DNA of 64,000 nucleotides from Seminavis robusta (taxonomy: Eukaryota > Bacillariophyta > Bacillariophyceae > Naviculales > Naviculaceae): assembly GCA_903772945.1 (NCBI GenBank), contig CAICTM010000111.1:53968-117967 (forward strand), read 5' to 3'. Shown here one piece after another: positions 28,655 through 40,540 of this stretch. Each line of letters begins with the position of its first letter. The stretch's first letter is position 1. Position numbers and translations under genes: made by a program. The notes under the pieces were generated by a model. The model saw only the letters and a program-made list of their open reading frames with translations. It did not search any database and had not been told where the DNA came from.

Positions 28655-31334
28655 GGAACAAGAGGAGGAAAGGAGAATATTGCAGATTTCAAAGGGTTGC
28701 AGGAGAAACAACTCTCTGCAAGTTGTATTATTGGAGTCGAGTCTATACGATGCAACTACAAAATTGACACTGTCTCTATACTGCGAGGACTAGGGTCATG
28801 GAATACGGTACTTTGTAGGGCAGACTGTTTTTGGAGCACGCTGGGCGCTTTATGCAATGATTATGCATCACATGCCAAGAGGCAGTGTTCAGTGGCCAAA
28901 ACCAACAAAAAGTAAAGCGCAACCATGCTAGCTAGAGATAAATGAATAGTGAGACACCTGGATGAAGCTACTTGTTGGATTATAATGTACTCGTCCCAGA
29001 AATGACACGGAATTGAGCTTTACCGGTACATGAATGTATTATCGTCATCTCCCAACGTGGTTGCCATCCTTATCTAGTACACGCATTAGTGCAGAATGGC
29101 AACCATCATGCATCCAAAGTTGAGTATATAATCGTGCTGCATGAGCTGCACCATTTCTGTCTCGCCTTCTTGCACTGCACAGTGCTGACCAGCAGAGAAG
29201 CCACCATCATCTTCCACAGGCACTCGATGCTGTAGAATGAACCAGGACCAAACTAAATAGCAACGAAAATGATGCTTTGCTCAGAGCATATGCATATGCA
29301 TATGCATTCGGATCATCACCAGCATCATCATACCGTAGTAGAAGATGGTCTTGATGTGCTTGATCTAGCTTGCGCAAAGCTGTACCGGTACAACATAAAC
29401 AGCACAGCACAAGCGGAGAGAATCCTGGACAGAGATATGAAAAGCACAGTGACGAAGCAAGCAGGAGATGGACCAGATTCTTCTGCAATACACACAGAAT
29501 GACATAAAAGGCACGGCTCATATAAATGGCTCAAGTTCATTGGCTCAAGCGCAACAACATCAAAAACAGCAAGCTCCATTCGGATGGCAATTGTCGGTGG
29601 CATGGCTGATTTGGAGGCCCAAGGCCTTGCCACGGTGCCTGTACAGCAAAACAGTGAAGCTGCACTGTCCGACTGATGGTGGGATGCAATGATGTTGGCT
29701 TGCACACATGCCGGGGTACCCTGCGACGACAAGTTTTTGCGAGAATGACAGCCACAGCTTGTGCACTCTAGCTAGCTAGCCTACAATGTATAGTATTCGC
29801 ACCACATGGAGCCGTTGCGAAACTCTCCTTGTATAGCTGTGGCTTGATCTGACCACGATGTTGTCGGGAAAAGCTGGACTGTTTCAGGGGTCCGTGGGGT
29901 AGTGCTATGGTTCTTGCTTTTTGTCACAGGATGAAAGGGACCAGACAGGGAGCCGTCGAACCTTTTACGTTTCCATGGTCGTTTGCAACAGAACACTCAT
30001 CATGGACGGCAGTGAATGCTTCGGAAAACGGACCAATCTTGAAGTTTCCATGGTCATTGCAACAGAACACTCATCACGGCGGACTCGAGTCGAGTCGGTT
30101 CATCGGGCTGGGCAGTCCCTCGCCCTAGCCAGGCTGCAACCATAAGCAACGCACTATGCACAGCAATCGAGGGGTGGACATTCTCCTCGGCTCATGCTGG
30201 GTGGGTATACCTATGTACAAAGGACGTCAATACGTTTCCAAGTAGGTCAAGTAATGGGCTCCGTTAGTATCAGTGACGGACGCAGAGCGTGGACACAACT
30301 CTTGATCCTTGATGTTGTGAGATCCACAAACGAAACGCAATCATCGAGCCAATACTACACTACTGTGCGTTGTCGATGGCCATCCATCCATCCATCCATC
30401 CGCCAGGATTTCCGTAAGGCTTAAGATACTAGCACCGGTAGTGCATGTACTGAGTTGGAGTCGAGAGTCCTACTTGAAGGATCGAGACAGTTACCACGAA
30501 GTTACCACACGGTTTTGTATCTATCATGACATCATGGCGTCATGGTGTGCATGACAGGACCATGCCATGACCACCCAACATCCAACAACCAAGAGCTTGA
30601 GGACCAGCAGGAGCTTTACGTCCTACGGTACGTCCCACTAGCTAGTAGGAGCTAGGTAGTACATTCATGCCATGCCATCACAGCATCATTCAAAGGAGCA
30701 GTGAACTGTGAACTGTGACTGAGGCTCAATTTGGAAGCTTCACACTTCACCCAACACAGTTCCAGTTCACAGTTCACAGGTTCCAGGAAAGCACTTTATT
30801 TATTTGTGAGCATCTCACTAGGCTCTCACTAGCTAGTAGCTACTAGCTAGTAGACTACCTGGTACCTGCTAATCCGTGCACTTGATTTCCAAGGTTTCCG
30901 CAACATTCTGATTCTGATACCCGTGACACAATGTCTAAACAATTCTTTCCAAAGTGCACCAAAACAATTCACAAGTCCCTGAATAATAAAAATAAGCCAC
31001 ATTTCAACAAGGGAGAAAACTAGATTTAATAACCCTCATAGAGTGTCTCGAATTTTGGTACTTGGCACTTGGCATGATCCAGTCATCTGGCTACTACATG
31101 TAGCATACCGGTACTAGATATTAACACATAGCATGCTAGCATGCAATGTTTTTGGTCACCTCTTGATCCTTGATGATCCTGGACGCCTCAATGGTTTTCC
31201 TTGCGATTTGTGGCGGCTTCCCACAAGAAAGCTCACAGTTTATTATCATCATCTTCTCTCGTCCAAGAGCTCGTCCTAGATATACAAGTAGTTGAGCCCT
31301 CTACCGTACCGTCAAGAAGAACAAACCAAATACA
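28655..31334. other. 2.7 kb intergenic, no gene seen
   Basis: Several short open frames (for example 29328-29732, minus) have no recognisable content. It holds a (GCATAT)n run near 29286, an imperfect direct repeat (29968-30007 against 30047-30076, GTTTCCATGGTC...CAACAGAACACTCATCA), a (CATC)n run near 30382, and an inverted repeat at 30701-30777. Confidence 0.45.
30701..30777. repeat. 15-bp perfect inverted repeat
   Basis: GTGAACTGTGAACTG at 30701-30715 pairs exactly with CAGTTCACAGTTCAC at 30763-30777, with a 47-bp loop. Each arm is itself a doubled GTGAACT motif. Intergenic. Confidence 0.8.
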
Positions 31335-32379
31335 ATGATGAACCTCCAATATGCATTCCTTTTCGTGATGGCATTCTTGCCCTCCGTACTGGCCAAATCC
31401 GGTGGTGGAGTTCCCGCCCCAACGACAAGCGGAGGAACGGCTCCAACTCCGGTAAACTCGGGAGTAGCTGGTGACCCACACATCAAGTCATGGGCGGGAG
31501 AATGGTTTGATTATCATGGTGCATGGTACGTAGCTGCATGGCTGATGATCGCTCTGATTGTTGCCAGCGTAGGAATCCGAATCTCTATACTTACTTTGTC
31601 TGCTTGTTACTACTATCTTGTCCAATACATATAGTGATTTGAAGCTCATTCATGTCCCCAGATTCCAGGGCAAGGCTGACTTGGATATTCATGTCCGTGC
31701 TACACAGAGATACGAATACAGCTTCATTGAAACTGCGGCTGTCCGTCTTGGCAACGATACCTTGGAGGTCTCTGCCTGGGGTGAATACGCCTTTAATGGA
31801 GTGGACGGGGCATTGATCAATACCGGTACAGAAGCAGAAGAAACCAATCTCAGGGGAAAGAACCCTGTCATTATTTCTACCATTGGAGGATACCCCATCA
31901 TCCACACCCCGCGCCCTGCGGGCAAGAACACACACCGCTTCGACATCATTCTCTCGGATGACTCCAAGATTGCCATGAGCATTCTCAAGGATATTGTCAG
32001 TGTCAAGGTCCGGAATGCCACTCTGGAGGACTTTGGTAAAGTCGTTGGTCTCTTGGGTGATTTCCATGGCAGCATGCTGGCTCGTGATGGAGTCACTGAT
32101 TTGAGTGAACACATGAATGCCATGGGACAAGAGTGGCAGGTCCGTGATGACGAGCCCATGCTCTTCCAGGCTGCCAGGGCTCCCCAGTACCCAGCCAAGT
32201 GCATCCTTCCTGATCTGACAAAGGCGAAGGAGGCCCGTCGACTTGGTGAGGGTATCACCGAAGAATCTGCAAAGCTGGCTTGTGCTCATTTGAAGGAAGA
32301 CCCGGGTGCCTTTCGCAATTGTGTCTATGATGTGACAGCCACCAATGACCTGGACATGGCCACGAGTGGTGCTTTCTAG
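31335..32379 (+). CDS. Secreted VWD-like (von Willebrand factor type D) protein, two exons
   Basis: Exon 1 (31335-31525) encodes a signal peptide (MMNLQYAFLFVMAFLPSVLA), a Gly/Thr/Pro linker and the start of a VWD domain: GDPHIKSWAGEWFDYHGA. The 109-bp intron (31526-31634, GTACGT...ATATAG) splits the Cys codon. Exon 2 (31635-32379) continues CDLKLIHVPRFQGKADLDIH, then VGLLGDFHGSMLARDG and a C-terminal helical part with Cys (AKCILPDLTKAKEA, SAKLACAHLKEDPGAFRNC). Total 311 residues. The splice restores the family pattern GDPH...FDxHGxC exactly, which is why I trust it. VWD domains mediate protein-protein and matrix contacts outside the cell. A dead relative lies at 53088-53761. Confidence 0.88.
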
Positions 32380-33876
32380 GCAGCAGGGGGCACTACCCAT
32401 TTTGTCTTTTGATGTCTCTCTGCATCGCTATGGTATTTTTGTCTGTCTCGCCATTGCGTCTAATGGTGAGCATACCGGACTTCTCTTTAGAAAAGATGCG
32501 CCCAGGTGTGCCAAGCTTGTATGAATCGGTTGAGAGCAGTTTGACTGGCGAGTCTTGATTTTGTCTACGGAAGGGAAAGGGGCGCACGGCAGCACTTGAT
32601 TCTAGCCTTGCTGTTGATCCAGTTAACATACATGATAAACTACTTACCATACTACTAGAACTTCTCAAACAAACACCCAAAGCAGCCATTCAACCCCGTA
32701 TGAGATTGGTTATGACGAACGATTGCCATCAGAGTAGGATTGGGAACATGGTACGAGTATGCGACCAACAAATTTGACATCGTTCTGGTTGCACTCCTTC
32801 CTCAACAATGCGCTTGATAATTTGAACGTTGCTCATTGTGGAAGTTGGTCTTTGCCTTCACGCTTCGTAGTCTTTGCACCTTCACGCTTCGTGGTCTATT
32901 CCCAAACTGCTTTTAGCATGGACTTGTGGCACCCTCTTGATTGCGTTTCCAAGTTTTGCCGAAGTGCAAAGTCTGAGTGGACCTACGCGTTTCATAGCGT
33001 GCCATAGCTGCCCAACTTGCTTCCAACAGCATCGGAGCTAGCTGATGAAAACGCCAATTTGGCTTGGTCTCGGGAGTTACCTTGTTAGTTTCTTCAAGCA
33101 ACCGATTCCTTAACCGTGAATACCCGATCTTGAAGGTAAGTGGCATAGTTTGTGCTACCGGTAGGGAGATATCTCGTCCTCCGATTGAGAAGTGGCGCCT
33201 TTGATGGCTCTCTCTATCAGACAGAATCGAATCGGATCCTTTTCCTGCATGCATCTTCAGAGGATCTATCAGCACATGAAATCCCCTCTTTTCACTTCTT
33301 GCATGGGCTCGGTAGTTCCAACAACCATCGACGGGCAGCCAATGGGCACGCCTGTTTGCACCAAGAAGACATGAGTGAGCGTGGCCACATCTGTGAAGCA
33401 TTGGCTGGGCGGACGATAGACAGCACGGCTCTAGCCAAGAAGGTCACCAAGAATGCTTCGAACATACATGTACGGGTGGCTAGCGTCTCATTTCCGTTCA
33501 GCGTCAAACTCTTTTCCACACAAGCTTTAGCTTGAGTGCCGGAAACCCTCTTGGCACACCCATAACGTTCACCCCCTCGTGACAATTTGTCGTTTCTAAT
33601 GATAGCAACCGGTCCCATTTATCAGACTGAATGGATTGGCATTCGCCCACAAACCTTGAAGTCCTTGTCTGGTTCCCCCCTTGCTCCTTTACGAAGCTCA
33701 TGGATGCCAGTCACAACGACAACAGAAGAACGGCGTACGCAGGCCGTACCGAGACTTTGAAAGACACACTGCAACAATCGTATTGCAGTCTACTTTATTG
33801 TTCTAGATACGGCAGGTTGATGACAAAGTGTGATCGAACTAACTACCGGTACTCAAGCAAGGACAACACAAGCACT
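32380..33876. other. Intergenic, no gene seen
   Basis: Open frames at 32393-32689 and 32913-33401 (minus) and 33152-33535 (plus) overlap one another and lack recognisable motifs. I could not support any of them. Confidence 0.4.
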
Positions 33877-34725
33877 TTAGTCCTTTCGGCCATCCGGATG
33901 TTTGGTTCCCTTGACAGCACCTGGTTGACCTACTCGGAATTCCTTTTCCATATAGTCCATCACTTCTTTGGCGGTCAAAACTTTGGCCACGGTTCCATTG
34001 GCAATGGTCAAGGCAGCTTGTTGATTGGCAGTGGCGGTCGCCACAGCATCACTCACGACGACGACATCATATCCTCGAGAGCTCGCTGCATAGGCGGTGC
34101 TGAGGATGCACTCGTCGGTCCACAATCCAGCAATGACAACCGTGTCAATGCCCTCCGCCTTCAACTTTTCATCCAAGTAGCTCTTGCCAGTGTCATCAAA
34201 ATTCCAAAACATGTCCAAATGACGTCCCATGTAGAACCAGCCGTCGTCGATTTCTTGTTGGGTGGGAGCAATTTCCTTCAGTGGCTTCATGCCTTCGGCT
34301 CCACCAAAAATGTAAACTGCATTTTCCGGTTCGTCTTTTCGCAAACCACGAGGACCGTACCAACGGTCCATGGCATTGGAAATCCCATCATCCACTGTCC
34401 GCGACCATGCCGACCAAACACGGCAGACTCCATCGCCGTGACGGCCAAAAGTCTCCACTAACGACACTAGTTGTGGCAAAATGTCGATGGCGTATTCACG
34501 GTATTCTTCTTGACAATCATCCAAGAGGAGAGCTACGCGACGTGGTCGATCGTTCAATTGCCAGGCAGCCCAAAAGGACAAGGGCAAGCCGCCATTGGGA
34601 CCATTGGGAGTGGAGGAAAAATTCGGCATGGGTTCCGCTGCCAACACCTTGTCTCGGTGGGGAAGCTCCTCCAGTTCCAGTGCTTCTGCCAAGGTTTTCT
34701 GGGAGGCTTCTTTCAGGGCATGCAT
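33877..34725 (-). CDS. Isochorismatase-like cysteine hydrolase
   Basis: 282 residues from the ATG at 34725 (MHALKEASQKTLAEALELEE); upstream sequence in frame has only a GTG. The fold signature is clear: a strand ending in the catalytic Asp (VALLLDDCQEEY, residues 65-75) and the nucleophile region VVIAGLWTDECILSTAYAAS with Cys206. The second Cys-side helix and strand (GYDVVVVSDAVATATANQQA) also match. The usual catalytic Lys should fall near GRHLDMFWNF; there I see Arg168, so either the alignment shifts or the Lys is replaced. Family members hydrolyse isochorismate, nicotinamide, ureidoacrylate or N-carbamoyl compounds. The substrate is not assigned. An insertion of about 50 residues between Asp and Cys (VWSAWSRTVDDGISNAMDRW) is longer than in nicotinamidases. 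Confidence 0.82.
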   Translation of the reverse strand: MHALKEASQKTLAEALELEELPHRDKVLAAEPMPNFSSTPNGPNGGLPLSFWAAWQLNDRPRRVALLLDDCQEEYREYAIDILPQLVSLVETFGRHGDGVCRVWSAWSRTVDDGISNAMDRWYGPRGLRKDEPENAVYIFGGAEGMKPLKEIAPTQQEIDDGWFYMGRHLDMFWNFDDTGKSYLDEKLKAEGIDTVVIAGLWTDECILSTAYAASSRGYDVVVVSDAVATATANQQAALTIANGTVAKVLTAKEVMDYMEKEFRVGQPGAVKGTKHPDGRKD

Positions 34726-36249
34726 GGTGGGTTGATTGGATGGATTGGTTTTGTGTTTTGGTTTTTGGGTTGTGAAAGGAAGCAAAACAATATATAGTAA
34801 ACGCTCGGATTGCTGCCTCCGTTCCACGCTGGACGCTTTGGTTCAGTTACGCTCGAAGCAAGATGTCTGGCTGGTGAAAATCGTTTCCAACTTGAACTGA
34901 TTATACAACACCAGGCTCTTGGGCTAAAAATAAGGGACTCTTTGCAAGCACGAAAAGTTCGATTGATACAATCGGAGCCAAGGTTCAGAGGGTGGGCAGC
35001 AAAGCCAGAACAAGAACAGTCGCCAAGGTCTTTCCAGAAAATCCACGGCCACCCTGCCGTTATTACCGGTAGGCAGTAGTGCGCAGGTTACAGTTCATAC
35101 ATGTACTAAGGAGAATCGAATCGCTCATCTGCCCCTACCGGTAGCCTTCGACTAATAACCTTGAACCTCGAAGTCATGTCGTCAACCTAATTCCAATGAA
35201 GTCTACCGTAGCTAGCGGTGACCAACAGAGTCATGCTCGTATGCAGGTACCTTTTTCCACCAACCAAACCAACAGGACCTCCAAACCCAATCAATACATA
35301 CAATCGATCCCTGGCAATGCATGACTAGCTAGGCTTCCCTGGCACCAAGCCACCAATGCAAGACTTGACTAGACTGTGGATCAAGAATCTCAACCATTAT
35401 TCAAGCTCTCGCCGGCCTACCGTATGAACAAGCAAATCCTGAATAAGTTACTTCTCAGAGTAAGTAAGGTGTACGGAGCTGGCCGCATGGACTTGACTCG
35501 ACTGGGGGGTGAGTCAGGCCGTATACGTATCCAATGCAAGTACGGTACCATACATCTCCCAAGGCAATCACACATCCGTAACATTCGCTAATCCACCAAG
35601 CAGTACTAGTAGCTACGTAGCTTTTGGAATAGATCTCTCGCATACAGTATTGGTGTTGTGGTTTGTGGTCAGCTATTACCGGTGCCACCATACTGGAAGC
35701 CAGCTCGGTGTACTAGTAGTGAATGAATGTCAATCAATCGAATGAATCGAATCAATCACAGATTGGCATTGCAAGACAAATCTTGCCAAAATGGTGAGGT
35801 GGATGTCTCTGTGGCTTATCGACATCATGAAGTCCTTTAAATCCTTAGAGCGAAGATTCTTGCATCTGCTGTCTGGTGAAAGCACGATGTTAAGTGAAGT
35901 TGAGTCGAGTCGAGACGAGCCTGTTATTCCGAGGAACAAGTAAGTACATGTAAGTAAGTGAGTGAAGTGTTTGCCGTTTGCCCTTACCCTGCATTGCCGT
36001 AGAGTTTGTACCAGCAATGTAGTCCAATGAGTCAATTGAACTCGAGCTCGTGTGAAGAATGCTTGCAGTCCAGATAAGCCCCTCTGCCCCAGAGACAAAG
36101 CAGTATTGCCGTGGTCGTAGTAGACAACACACACATGGGAACTCTCTCTCGAACTTGAAGCTTCTCTGCTTCTCTGCTTCTCTCACAAATTGCTTCTTTT
36201 CTTCCCATCAAACGCAACAGCCAACTCCCAAACAATAATAATAGCAACC
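34726..36249. other. Intergenic, no gene seen
   Basis: It lies between a minus-strand and a plus-strand gene, so promoters for both should lie here. No coding sequence supported. It is rich in TACCGGTA and CTAGCTAG-type palindromes. Confidence 0.4.
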
Positions 36250-36552
36250 ATGATGATGACCTTCATGTCCGAACGACGAGAAAACCGCCCACTCCGCGGC
36301 GAGAGCTGGGCCGATTTCCACAACACGTACTCGAACCATGACAAGTCCAAGGTCTTTGGAGTCCAAGCCGCCGCCGAGAGTGGTATTGTCCATCGACTAT
36401 TGTCCATCGGCGCCGACAAACAACAGCAGCAACAACAAAAGACGTTGAACAAGCGAAATTCCAGTGGCAAGCGATTGTTTCGCAGCAGTGGGTCGCCTCC
36501 CAAGGGTAACATCAAGTTTGGCGTTGTGAGCCATCGAAGACAGAGTTGTTGA
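36250..36552 (+). CDS. Small unknown protein, 100 residues
   Basis: ATG at 36250 (MMMTFMSERRENRPLRGESW), with stop at 36552. The central part SWADFHNTYSNHDKSKVFGV followed by QAAAESGIVHRLLSIGAD resembles a small protein type I associate with diatoms; no function is known. A run of Gln and a basic Ser-rich C-terminus follow. No signal or membrane segment. The opposite strand also has long open frames here, which lowers certainty. Confidence 0.45.
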   Translation: MMMTFMSERRENRPLRGESWADFHNTYSNHDKSKVFGVQAAAESGIVHRLLSIGADKQQQQQQKTLNKRNSSGKRLFRSSGSPPKGNIKFGVVSHRRQSC

Positions 36553-37616
36553 GCATGGACCGTACTGTCAGGGCGGGGAACGACATGAAAGATCACAGAC
36601 AGCGTGGATGGATCCATTCGAGAAAATGCCCAACAACGGCGAATACCGTTACCGGTACGGTATCGCTGGAGGCACATCGCTGGGAATGGGTGCGCCTCGC
36701 ACAGACGTGAGCAGTTTTACATACAGGAAGCACTCTGCTTCTTGTACGGTAGGAATCGAATGGCAAGCTGTAGTGGTGGTGATATCGAGCAATCGAGAGG
36801 GGAATCAATCCCCAAAAGCACGGTTGCACATTGACAAAGCGAATCACTAGTACCACTACCAGCAACATCCAGCTAGCTAGCTCAAACAACAAAATGATAA
36901 TGAAGGGACAACAACTAACATACACAATCATAGTCCATAACGGTACAAGAAACGCATTTAGATGGGAAACCTGCTATTCCTTCCGCAATCTTGCCTAGAT
37001 GCCCGCAGCTTCCATTAGAGGTAGAATGATTAAGGCTGCTTTGTATTCGTTCGCTGGCTGGCTATAGGATAGCTGGCGGCTTGATTGGTCGGATATGGGT
37101 TGTTCTGACTATTCAAAGGCGTAGTTCACCTCACTGCGGCGTGGCTGAATCGAGCCGAATGATCAATCATACCGCATCGAACGAATGAATGAATCGTAGG
37201 GCAGCAGTGCAACCATTCAGACCTTTTCGCGACAAACTGGCTAGATAGTCTCGTCTTGTAGAAAAGCCTTCTAGCTACTATACTGGTACTGTAGCTTCAT
37301 GCTCGGGAGTATTGCTTCCATATTTCGACGAGCACAAGTCAAGACTTCCTATGCCGGCCAGTCGGTCCCTGTTGGCCATGTGGGGATGGACTCGACAAAG
37401 TCCGCGGGAACCCTGCGGGTCAATTATCTGGTTAATGAATCGAGAATAGAATCAGCTTGCGGTTTCGCACCGTCCAAGACAATAGCTTGCAAAATGAAAG
37501 GTGCCATCAAAAGAGTGTGGAGTAAACATGTGTCACATGCTCAGCTATTTAACTTATGCAATCAAAAAGCTAGTTTTTTGTTTGTTTGAAGTCCCTGGGA
37601 ATGTCTGCCATGGAAC
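36553..37616. other. Intergenic, no gene seen
   Basis: No coding sequence supported. Short palindromes (CTAGCTAG, TACCGGTA) recur. Confidence 0.45.
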
Positions 37617-39248
37617 TCATTCAGCAGGAAAACACTTCCCTTCGTAGCAGCATTCTGTGCAGCAGCTCTTTGGGCAGGTCACTCTTTCATATCCACTGCT
37701 CAAGTCGGCACAGTCTGCCTTGACTATTATTTCTTCAGTCTCATTGTGGCTATTGGCACTGTCGCATACAGCTTGAGGAATCTTGCCATGCAAGCCATCA
37801 TTTCCGTGGATGTCAAACTGGTACAACCCTGTCAAGGCAGACAATTCTTCTGGCAATATTCCAAAGAACTGATTGTTTGAAAGATCCACCTTGGACAGAC
37901 TTGTCAGGAGTCCAATTTCGGTGCTGATTTCTCCTGACAGAGAATTGCCACTCAAATTCAGTTCCTCCAATGAAGCAAGCTTGTAGATTTCTGAGGGCAA
38001 GGGCCCTGTGAGTCTGTTGTCCATCAGATTGAGAACAGTCAACTTGGAGAGAACAGCCAGCTCTGTTGGCAGCTTCCCATTCAAGTCATTGTATATCATA
38101 CTCAACTCTGTAACATGACCACTTTTATCATCACATTCTATTCCACCCCAGAGGCATTCATTGCTTGCATGCATCCAGAAAACACCAATGAAATCTCCAT
38201 GCATGTCGTAGCAGGATAAGCTCTGTTGGTTACATCGCAGCCACCGTGACTCCTGGGTTGTGTGGAAGTAGAAGATTGCCAAGACATATCTTTGAATGAA
38301 ATGATCATCCTCTGGTACTATGGGATCATTTGTTATCCAATCCAAGGCCTTGTACTGGGAGGATGCAATATCCATTCCATCAAAATAGTCCTCTCCAAAG
38401 AAATCCAAAATTGCCATTTGATGCTCAAAATACTTCTGTGAGGTTGGAGGCATTGTAGGCACCACTTGCTCACTGCTGCCTCCACTGCACACACCACTTC
38501 CACAGACACCGCCAATGGTAATACTCACAACAAGCAACCCAACAAGCAAAAGCAGAACACACTTCCTGCTCTGGAGTTTAGGGCTCTGCGACTCGGTTGG
38601 ATCAACAGCTGAAACTTCAGCATCCAATGCAGTCTGATCACGACTTCTATCAGGGAGCAACAACATAGTCACTCTATTGGCAACATTTCGTAATATCCCA
38701 TAGTTGAGTTTCTCTGTTCGTTGTATGGATTCTCCAGGAGAAACCATGTATGCTCCAGGACAGGACTGCTCACGTTGGGGTGTTTGTCGACGCAGCACAG
38801 TTGGTGGTGGCAGTTCCTCTATATCATTCGTAGTAAAGGCTGTATTTACTGTTGCCACCGTCCTATTTTGATTGGGTGGAATTTTCGTCCTGTTTTCTAC
38901 AAACAGATCTTCTTCCTCTACTGCGGCTGCTACTGAGCTGGCCCTGTCGGGTACCTTCAAAATTTCTCTCTCCGAAGAGGAAGAATTGTCCATACGTGTA
39001 GAGCTTGATGGAGGAGGACTCTTGGATTTGGTTCGAGAAAGCTGAGATGTTGGCATGTTTTGGTTCTCCTGATGGTGGCGCTCCGATTCATTGGTGCTGT
39101 GTCCCATGATCTGTGTGGCTTCAAGTTCGGACCTCTTTGTGAGACCATCAAGAAATTGCTGCCTATGTGACAGCTTGTCCTCATCCTCAGATCTACAGGT
39201 ACTTGTATCATCATTGTCACCTCTGGGTTTCATCATCCTTTTATCCAT
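37617..39248 (-). CDS. Type II membrane leucine-rich-repeat receptor-like protein
   Basis: 543 residues from the ATG at 39248. The N-terminal 228 residues are hydrophilic, disordered and presumably cytosolic, and include CPGAYMVSPGESIQRTEKLN, a block typical of diatom LRR proteins. One transmembrane helix (about residues 230-248, CVLLLLVGLLVVSITIGGV) is followed at once by CGSGVC. The ectodomain starts with a cap (WLRCNQQSLSCYDMHGDF, ECLWGGIECDD) and about five plant-type LRRs (LTGPLPSEIYKLASLEELNL). It ends in a Cys-rich knot (CPKSCCTECCYEGKC). There is no kinase domain, so it is an LRR receptor-like protein or adhesion molecule. The same transmembrane and C-x-x-G-x-C module recurs in the genes at 43599-46410 and 47364-49349. 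Confidence 0.88.
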   Translation of the reverse strand: MDKRMMKPRGDNDDTSTCRSEDEDKLSHRQQFLDGLTKRSELEATQIMGHSTNESERHHQENQNMPTSQLSRTKSKSPPPSSSTRMDNSSSSEREILKVPDRASSVAAAVEEEDLFVENRTKIPPNQNRTVATVNTAFTTNDIEELPPPTVLRRQTPQREQSCPGAYMVSPGESIQRTEKLNYGILRNVANRVTMLLLPDRSRDQTALDAEVSAVDPTESQSPKLQSRKCVLLLLVGLLVVSITIGGVCGSGVCSGGSSEQVVPTMPPTSQKYFEHQMAILDFFGEDYFDGMDIASSQYKALDWITNDPIVPEDDHFIQRYVLAIFYFHTTQESRWLRCNQQSLSCYDMHGDFIGVFWMHASNECLWGGIECDDKSGHVTELSMIYNDLNGKLPTELAVLSKLTVLNLMDNRLTGPLPSEIYKLASLEELNLSGNSLSGEISTEIGLLTSLSKVDLSNNQFFGILPEELSALTGLYQFDIHGNDGLHGKIPQAVCDSANSHNETEEIIVKADCADLSSGYERVTCPKSCCTECCYEGKCFPAE

Positions 39249-39911
39249 TGCTGTGCATGTGGCAATAGCTTACTTCTTAAACATCTCCGATAACTCCTTC
39301 CGTGGACTCTAAACAACCGCCTCGATCGATTGAAGGGTCGCCGGTCGCCGGTACTGTACATACCGGTACCTACCAGGTTTCCGTGTCCCGGTCATCCTCG
39401 ACCCTTTCAAACCGGGCTGCCATCGTAGCTTAGCTAGCTTTTCAACATCGGCTGGTAGATCGTGGTCGTCTGGCTTCCGGTATTACATGTACATTTAGCT
39501 ACAGTACTGTAGCCCTGGCAGCCAAACCTCTAGCTAGTAGTAGCACTAGAAACCAAAACAGTCCTTTGCGGCACATTTGATTCGATTCTCTGCAGCCAGG
39601 CTGGCTATGTAACGGTAGCCATGGCACAAGCACTCCTCCCATGCTGGCAACTCCAACTCCACGCCCCTGCCTCCACTCGACTGAGTCTGGCAACCTTGGG
39701 CGTGCTACTACAGCAGCACGTAGCTTACAAAACCAAGTTTGGTTATTGCGCAGCAAAACCTGTAGGAGGAATGGAAGCACGTCCATGCAAAGCGGGACAC
39801 ATTTCCGAAAGTAGCGAAGCAGTGGGAGCGAGCTCAAGTTGCGACAAAGCCTACTCTAGACTAGTGCTGTGAAAGCGTTCAGGAAATCACAGCACATTGG
39901 AGCATCCAAAA
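39249..39911. other. Intergenic, no gene seen
   Basis: Upstream region of the LRR gene. No other coding sequence supported. Confidence 0.4.
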
Positions 39912-39982
39912 TGCGCCATCCGCGAATCGAACGCGGGGCTCAACGATGGCAACGTTGAATTTTACCACTAAACCAATGGCGC
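39912..39982 (-). tRNA. tRNA-Gly(GCC)
   Basis: On the minus strand the 71-nt sequence folds as a full cloverleaf: acceptor stem GCGCCAT/ATGGCGC with discriminator A, D arm with TTTAGTGGTAAAA, anticodon stem CAACG/CGTTG closing the 7-nt loop TTGCCAT (anticodon GCC), and T arm CCGCG-TTCGATT-CGCGG. There is no intron. The B box GTTCGATTC is intact. It stands alone between the LRR gene and the CDP-DAG synthase gene. Confidence 0.95.
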
Positions 39983-40540
39983 TGATGAAGATGCTCCTTC
40001 TGTTCATGTGGGGTGGAACCATTGCCACAATCCGGCAAGGTCCGAAGCTACGACTGTACCCTACCAGTACATCATGATCAACCATCTTTCATAAAACAAA
40101 TACGAGTACTCCGTCCCTGTTGGCAGACAAAATCTGCCACGGCCAACTTCATTCCCTCTGATGTTTGTGAGGAACACCCTATCACTCTTAGGATTGAGAC
40201 ATGGTGTATGAAATAGCATGAAATATATTTTGTGATATTCTAAAGTGCATCATTGAATGATTCAAGCCTCCCTCGTGGAGCTGCTACTGTATATCTTGCG
40301 TACGTTACAGTTGCAACCTCACTCCGGCCTGCGGAACGATAGGGAGAACGGAAAAATGCACTGCTAGTAGCTTATTCAAAACTTGGTTGCAACCATGGAT
40401 GGAACGATTCGATTCGATTCGATTCGATTCCCAGCAGCATCTGCACAGCAGGGCACAACACTTTTCATCGTCTCGCGCACAGCCATCTCTCGGCGCGGTA
40501 TCCCAGCCAACTGTACAACTATATCCACAATCCACAACAG
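39983..40540. other. Intergenic, no gene seen
   Basis: Region between the tRNA and the 3' end of the CDP-DAG synthase. It contains a (GATTC)n run near 40407-40430. No gene supported. Confidence 0.45.

Noticed and set aside
29328-29732. 134-codon minus-strand ORF with a hydrophobic segment
   Set aside because: Overlapping frames on both strands and no conserved feature; likely chance.
32913-33401. 162-codon minus-strand ORF
   Set aside because: No motif, no start context, overlapped by plus-strand ORFs of similar length; could be old coding DNA but unsupported.
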